Source: Sulfuricurvum sp. (GTDB lineage: Bacteria > Campylobacterota > Campylobacteria > Campylobacterales > Sulfurimonadaceae). From it: a DNA stretch of 7,990 bases. The stretch spans positions 1-7,990 of the forward strand of contig JAGXHZ010000087.1 in assembly GCA_024635855.1 (NCBI GenBank), in the 5' to 3' direction. Every line of letters starts with the position of its first letter. Positions within the stretch are counted from its first letter, which is position 1. The notes under the pieces are model-generated. The model ran no database searches. It saw nothing but the letters and a program-made list of their open reading frames with translations, and had not been told where the DNA came from. The translations under genes were made by a program, and so were the position numbers. Below, piece by piece: positions 6,522 to 7,990 of this stretch.

Positions 6522-7789
6522 TAACGCAATGCTTGATACGCGATGTCAGTGCGAAGTTTTTTACCAGCAAAATGAACTTGACCGCAGAGCATATACGCAC
6601 GATCACGTGCTTGCTTGATGCTCTCGCCCACACCGACACACACGAGCACTCTTCCGCCATTTGCATAGAGTTTGCCCTCTTCTTCACTCACCCCTGCATA
6701 AGAAATATGGGTATTTTGGGCAATCTCATCATGATGGATCTCGTCCACCACGATCTCAGCAGGAACCGAGTTATCAAAAGGATAATTTTTGCTCGCCATC
6801 ACTACGCCGACGGCATATTTATCGTGAAACTCTACATTAAGTGTGTCCAGTTGCTTGGTTGCCGCTTTATAAAAAAGTTCACGCGCAGGAGTTTTGAGCA
6901 ATGGCATCAAAATCTCGCACTCCGGATCACCGAAACGAACGTTAAATTCGAGCGTAATAGGCTCACCGTTCACCACCATAATCCCGATAAAAAGAACTCC
7001 CTCAAAAGGTGCTCCCTCTTGTTGCATTCCTAACAGTGTCGGACGGATTACTCGTTCTTTAACTTTTTCATAAATCACGTCATCAACAAGCGGTGTCGGA
7101 GCATACGCACCCATACCGCCCGTATTTGGACCTTCATCGCCGTCTAAAAGACGTTTATGATCTTGCGCAGCAGGAAGAAGAATAAAATCTTTTCCATCAC
7201 AAAGGGCAAACATGGAGAGCTCATAACCGTCTAAAAATTCTTCAATAATAACACGTAAACCTGCATCTCCGAATGATTTACCGCTGAGCATTTCCGAAAC
7301 GGCTACTTTGGCTTCATCATGACTCATTGCAATGATGACTCCCTTGCCCGCACACAAGCCGTCCGCTTTAACGACGATTGGAGCACTCAAAGATTCGATA
7401 AATTTAAACGCATCACCAATATGAGCTGTTTCAATGTAGCGTGCTGTTGGTATATTGTATTTAGCCAAAAAGTTTTTCATGTAAACTTTTGAACCCTCAA
7501 GCTGTGCAGCAGCTTTGGATGGACCAAAAATGACTAATCCACGCGCTTTGAAAATATCCACGATACCATCGGTCAGAGGACCTTCAGGACCTACGATGGT
7601 TAAATCAATCGCATTCTCAATGGCAAACTGTGCAAGCTCTTCGTAATCCTTGATATCAACATTTTTGCCCAACATCGTCGTAGCACCATTACCGGGAGCA
7701 AAATAAAGATTGGCAACCGCAGGGTCTTGTTTTAATACCCGTCCAATCGAAAATTCTCGTCCACCGCTGCCGATTATCATTATATTCAT
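6521..7789 (-). CDS. purD: Phosphoribosylamine-glycine ligase (GAR synthetase)
   Basis: PurD joins phosphoribosylamine and glycine using ATP, the second step of de novo purine synthesis, in the cytoplasm. From ATG at 7789 it has 422 residues (E. coli 429), with the whole fold present. The N-terminal domain has IIGSGGREF (5-13), APGN (31-34) and TIVGPEGPLTDG. The ATP-grasp region has SKAAAQLEGSK (91-101), VVKADGLCAGKGV (139-151), IEEFLDGYE (182-190) and the metal-binding EFNVRFGDPECEI (281-293). A C-terminal domain ends near 415. The usual GGREHA motif reads GGREFS here; I recall an aromatic at this place in other Campylobacterota, so I do not treat it as damage. GGGG about 7 bases upstream supports this start. 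The frame extends to a TTG at 7894, but those 35 residues match nothing in the family. It leads the envelope genes and is joined to RDD by a TAATG overlap. Confidence 0.97.
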   Translation of the reverse strand: MNIMIIGSGGREFSIGRVLKQDPAVANLYFAPGNGATTMLGKNVDIKDYEELAQFAIENAIDLTIVGPEGPLTDGIVDIFKARGLVIFGPSKAAAQLEGSKVYMKNFLAKYNIPTARYIETAHIGDAFKFIESLSAPIVVKADGLCAGKGVIIAMSHDEAKVAVSEMLSGKSFGDAGLRVIIEEFLDGYELSMFALCDGKDFILLPAAQDHKRLLDGDEGPNTGGMGAYAPTPLVDDVIYEKVKERVIRPTLLGMQQEGAPFEGVLFIGIMVVNGEPITLEFNVRFGDPECEILMPLLKTPARELFYKAATKQLDTLNVEFHDKYAVGVVMASKNYPFDNSVPAEIVVDEIHHDEIAQNTHISYAGVSEEEGKLYANGGRVLVCVGVGESIKQARDRAYMLCGQVHFAGKKLRTDIAYQALR

Positions 7790-7819
7790 ATATTGCCCCA
7801 AAAAATAGTTGATTCTCTC

Positions 7820-7847
7820 ATCTAAAAGCCCCAATGGATTTTTAGAT
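7820..7847 (-). repeat. Inverted repeat upstream of purD
   Basis: Perfect 8-base arms ATCTAAAA (7820-7827) and TTTTAGAT (7840-7847) surround a 12-base loop, 30 bases before the purD start. The stem is AT-rich and no U-run follows in the purD direction, so it is a poor terminator. It might be an operator or leader hairpin for purD. I see no recognisable purine riboswitch core or firm promoter in 7790-7850. Confidence 0.35.
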
Positions 7848-7990
7848 AAAGTAAAAGCCCAGGCGGGCGTTTCGCAGTAGCTTTGGTTCTTCAAAGCTGT
7901 AATTGCGCCATATCGAGCGTTTCTTCCGGCGGCAATCTCTCACGTTTACACGCTCAAACAAGACCACCGACACACCGAAACGTCTACGGA
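7842..7990 (-). CDS. Possible 3' end of an unidentified gene (cut by window edge)
   Basis: One minus-strand frame is open from the right edge to TAA at 7844-7842, about 49 codons, ending in LLRNARLGFYFI. A run this short can be open by chance, and its composition is very arginine-rich. A second frame, read from 7953 to TGA at 7891, gives KRERLPPEETLDMAQLQL. That looks more like a natural protein tail and would end right before the candidate terminator. It is blocked upstream by TGA at 7956-7954, where the first frame reads RRFGVSVVLFERV. A frameshift near 7950 would join the two into one plausible tail. I do not recognise the protein in either reading and cannot choose between a real gene end, a frameshifted gene and chance. 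Confidence 0.25.
   Translation of the reverse strand, partial: RRRFGVSVVLFERVNVRDCRRKKRSIWRNYSFEEPKLLRNARLGFYFI
7853..7872 (-). terminator. Weak candidate terminator upstream of purD
   Basis: On the minus strand, GCCC-GCCT-GGGC (7868-7857) forms a short GC stem. It is flanked by AAA on one side and TTTT on the other with one mismatch, and is followed by ACTTT. It could end transcription of the gene to the right before purD. A second stem-loop, with 7-base arms 7879-7885 and 7892-7898, lies just before it. The GC stem is only 4 bases, so this is tentative. Confidence 0.3.

Noticed and set aside
6265..6618. 117-codon plus-strand open frame opposite the RDD gene and purD end
   Set aside because: It is antisense to two convincing genes and has no ribosome site or family features.
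6533..7033. 166-codon plus-strand open frame opposite purD
   Set aside because: It lies wholly inside well-conserved purD, has no recognisable motif and a composition typical of an antisense shadow.
7790..7894. Longer purD reading starting at TTG 7894
   Set aside because: The 35 added residues resemble nothing in PurD. ATG 7789 gives the family's normal N-terminus (IIGSGGRE) and has a GGGG ribosome site.

Overview
The window looks like chromosomal core sequence from a Campylobacterota bacterium, most like the Sulfurimonas/Sulfuricurvum group. This rests on protein style (LptD, RDD and ATP synthase c-subunit sequences), moderate GC, and the order purD - RDD - lptD - MCE - pnp - atpE. From memory, a related purD ... 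pnp - atpE order occurs in Helicobacter and Campylobacter. The genus is an inference. I see no rRNA, tRNA, CRISPR, transposon or phage genes.

Every convincing gene is on the minus strand, so transcription runs from high to low coordinates. From right to left: an unidentified gene end with hairpins (about 7842-7990); purD (7789-6521); an RDD-family membrane protein (6521-6072); lptD (6079-3950); a long MlaD-like MCE protein (3939-2539); pnp (2513-336); and the 5' part of atpE (242-1, cut by the window edge). purD/RDD share one base, RDD/lptD overlap by 8 bases, lptD/MCE are 10 bases apart and MCE/pnp 25 bases apart. purD to pnp is therefore probably one operon. atpE follows after a 93-base gap with its own candidate -10 box, leader hairpin and good ribosome binding site. 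No stretch over 300 bases lacks a gene.

Functionally the operon joins purine synthesis (PurD) and RNA turnover (PNPase) with outer-membrane building. LptD inserts lipopolysaccharide into the outer membrane. The MCE protein probably moves phospholipid between the membranes. The most interesting item is the MCE protein: its C-terminal third looks like a row of amphipathic beta strands. One polypeptide may thus reach from an inner-membrane anchor to an outer-membrane barrel. LptD appears to keep only one of the two long-range disulfides known in E. coli, plus an extra local cysteine pair.
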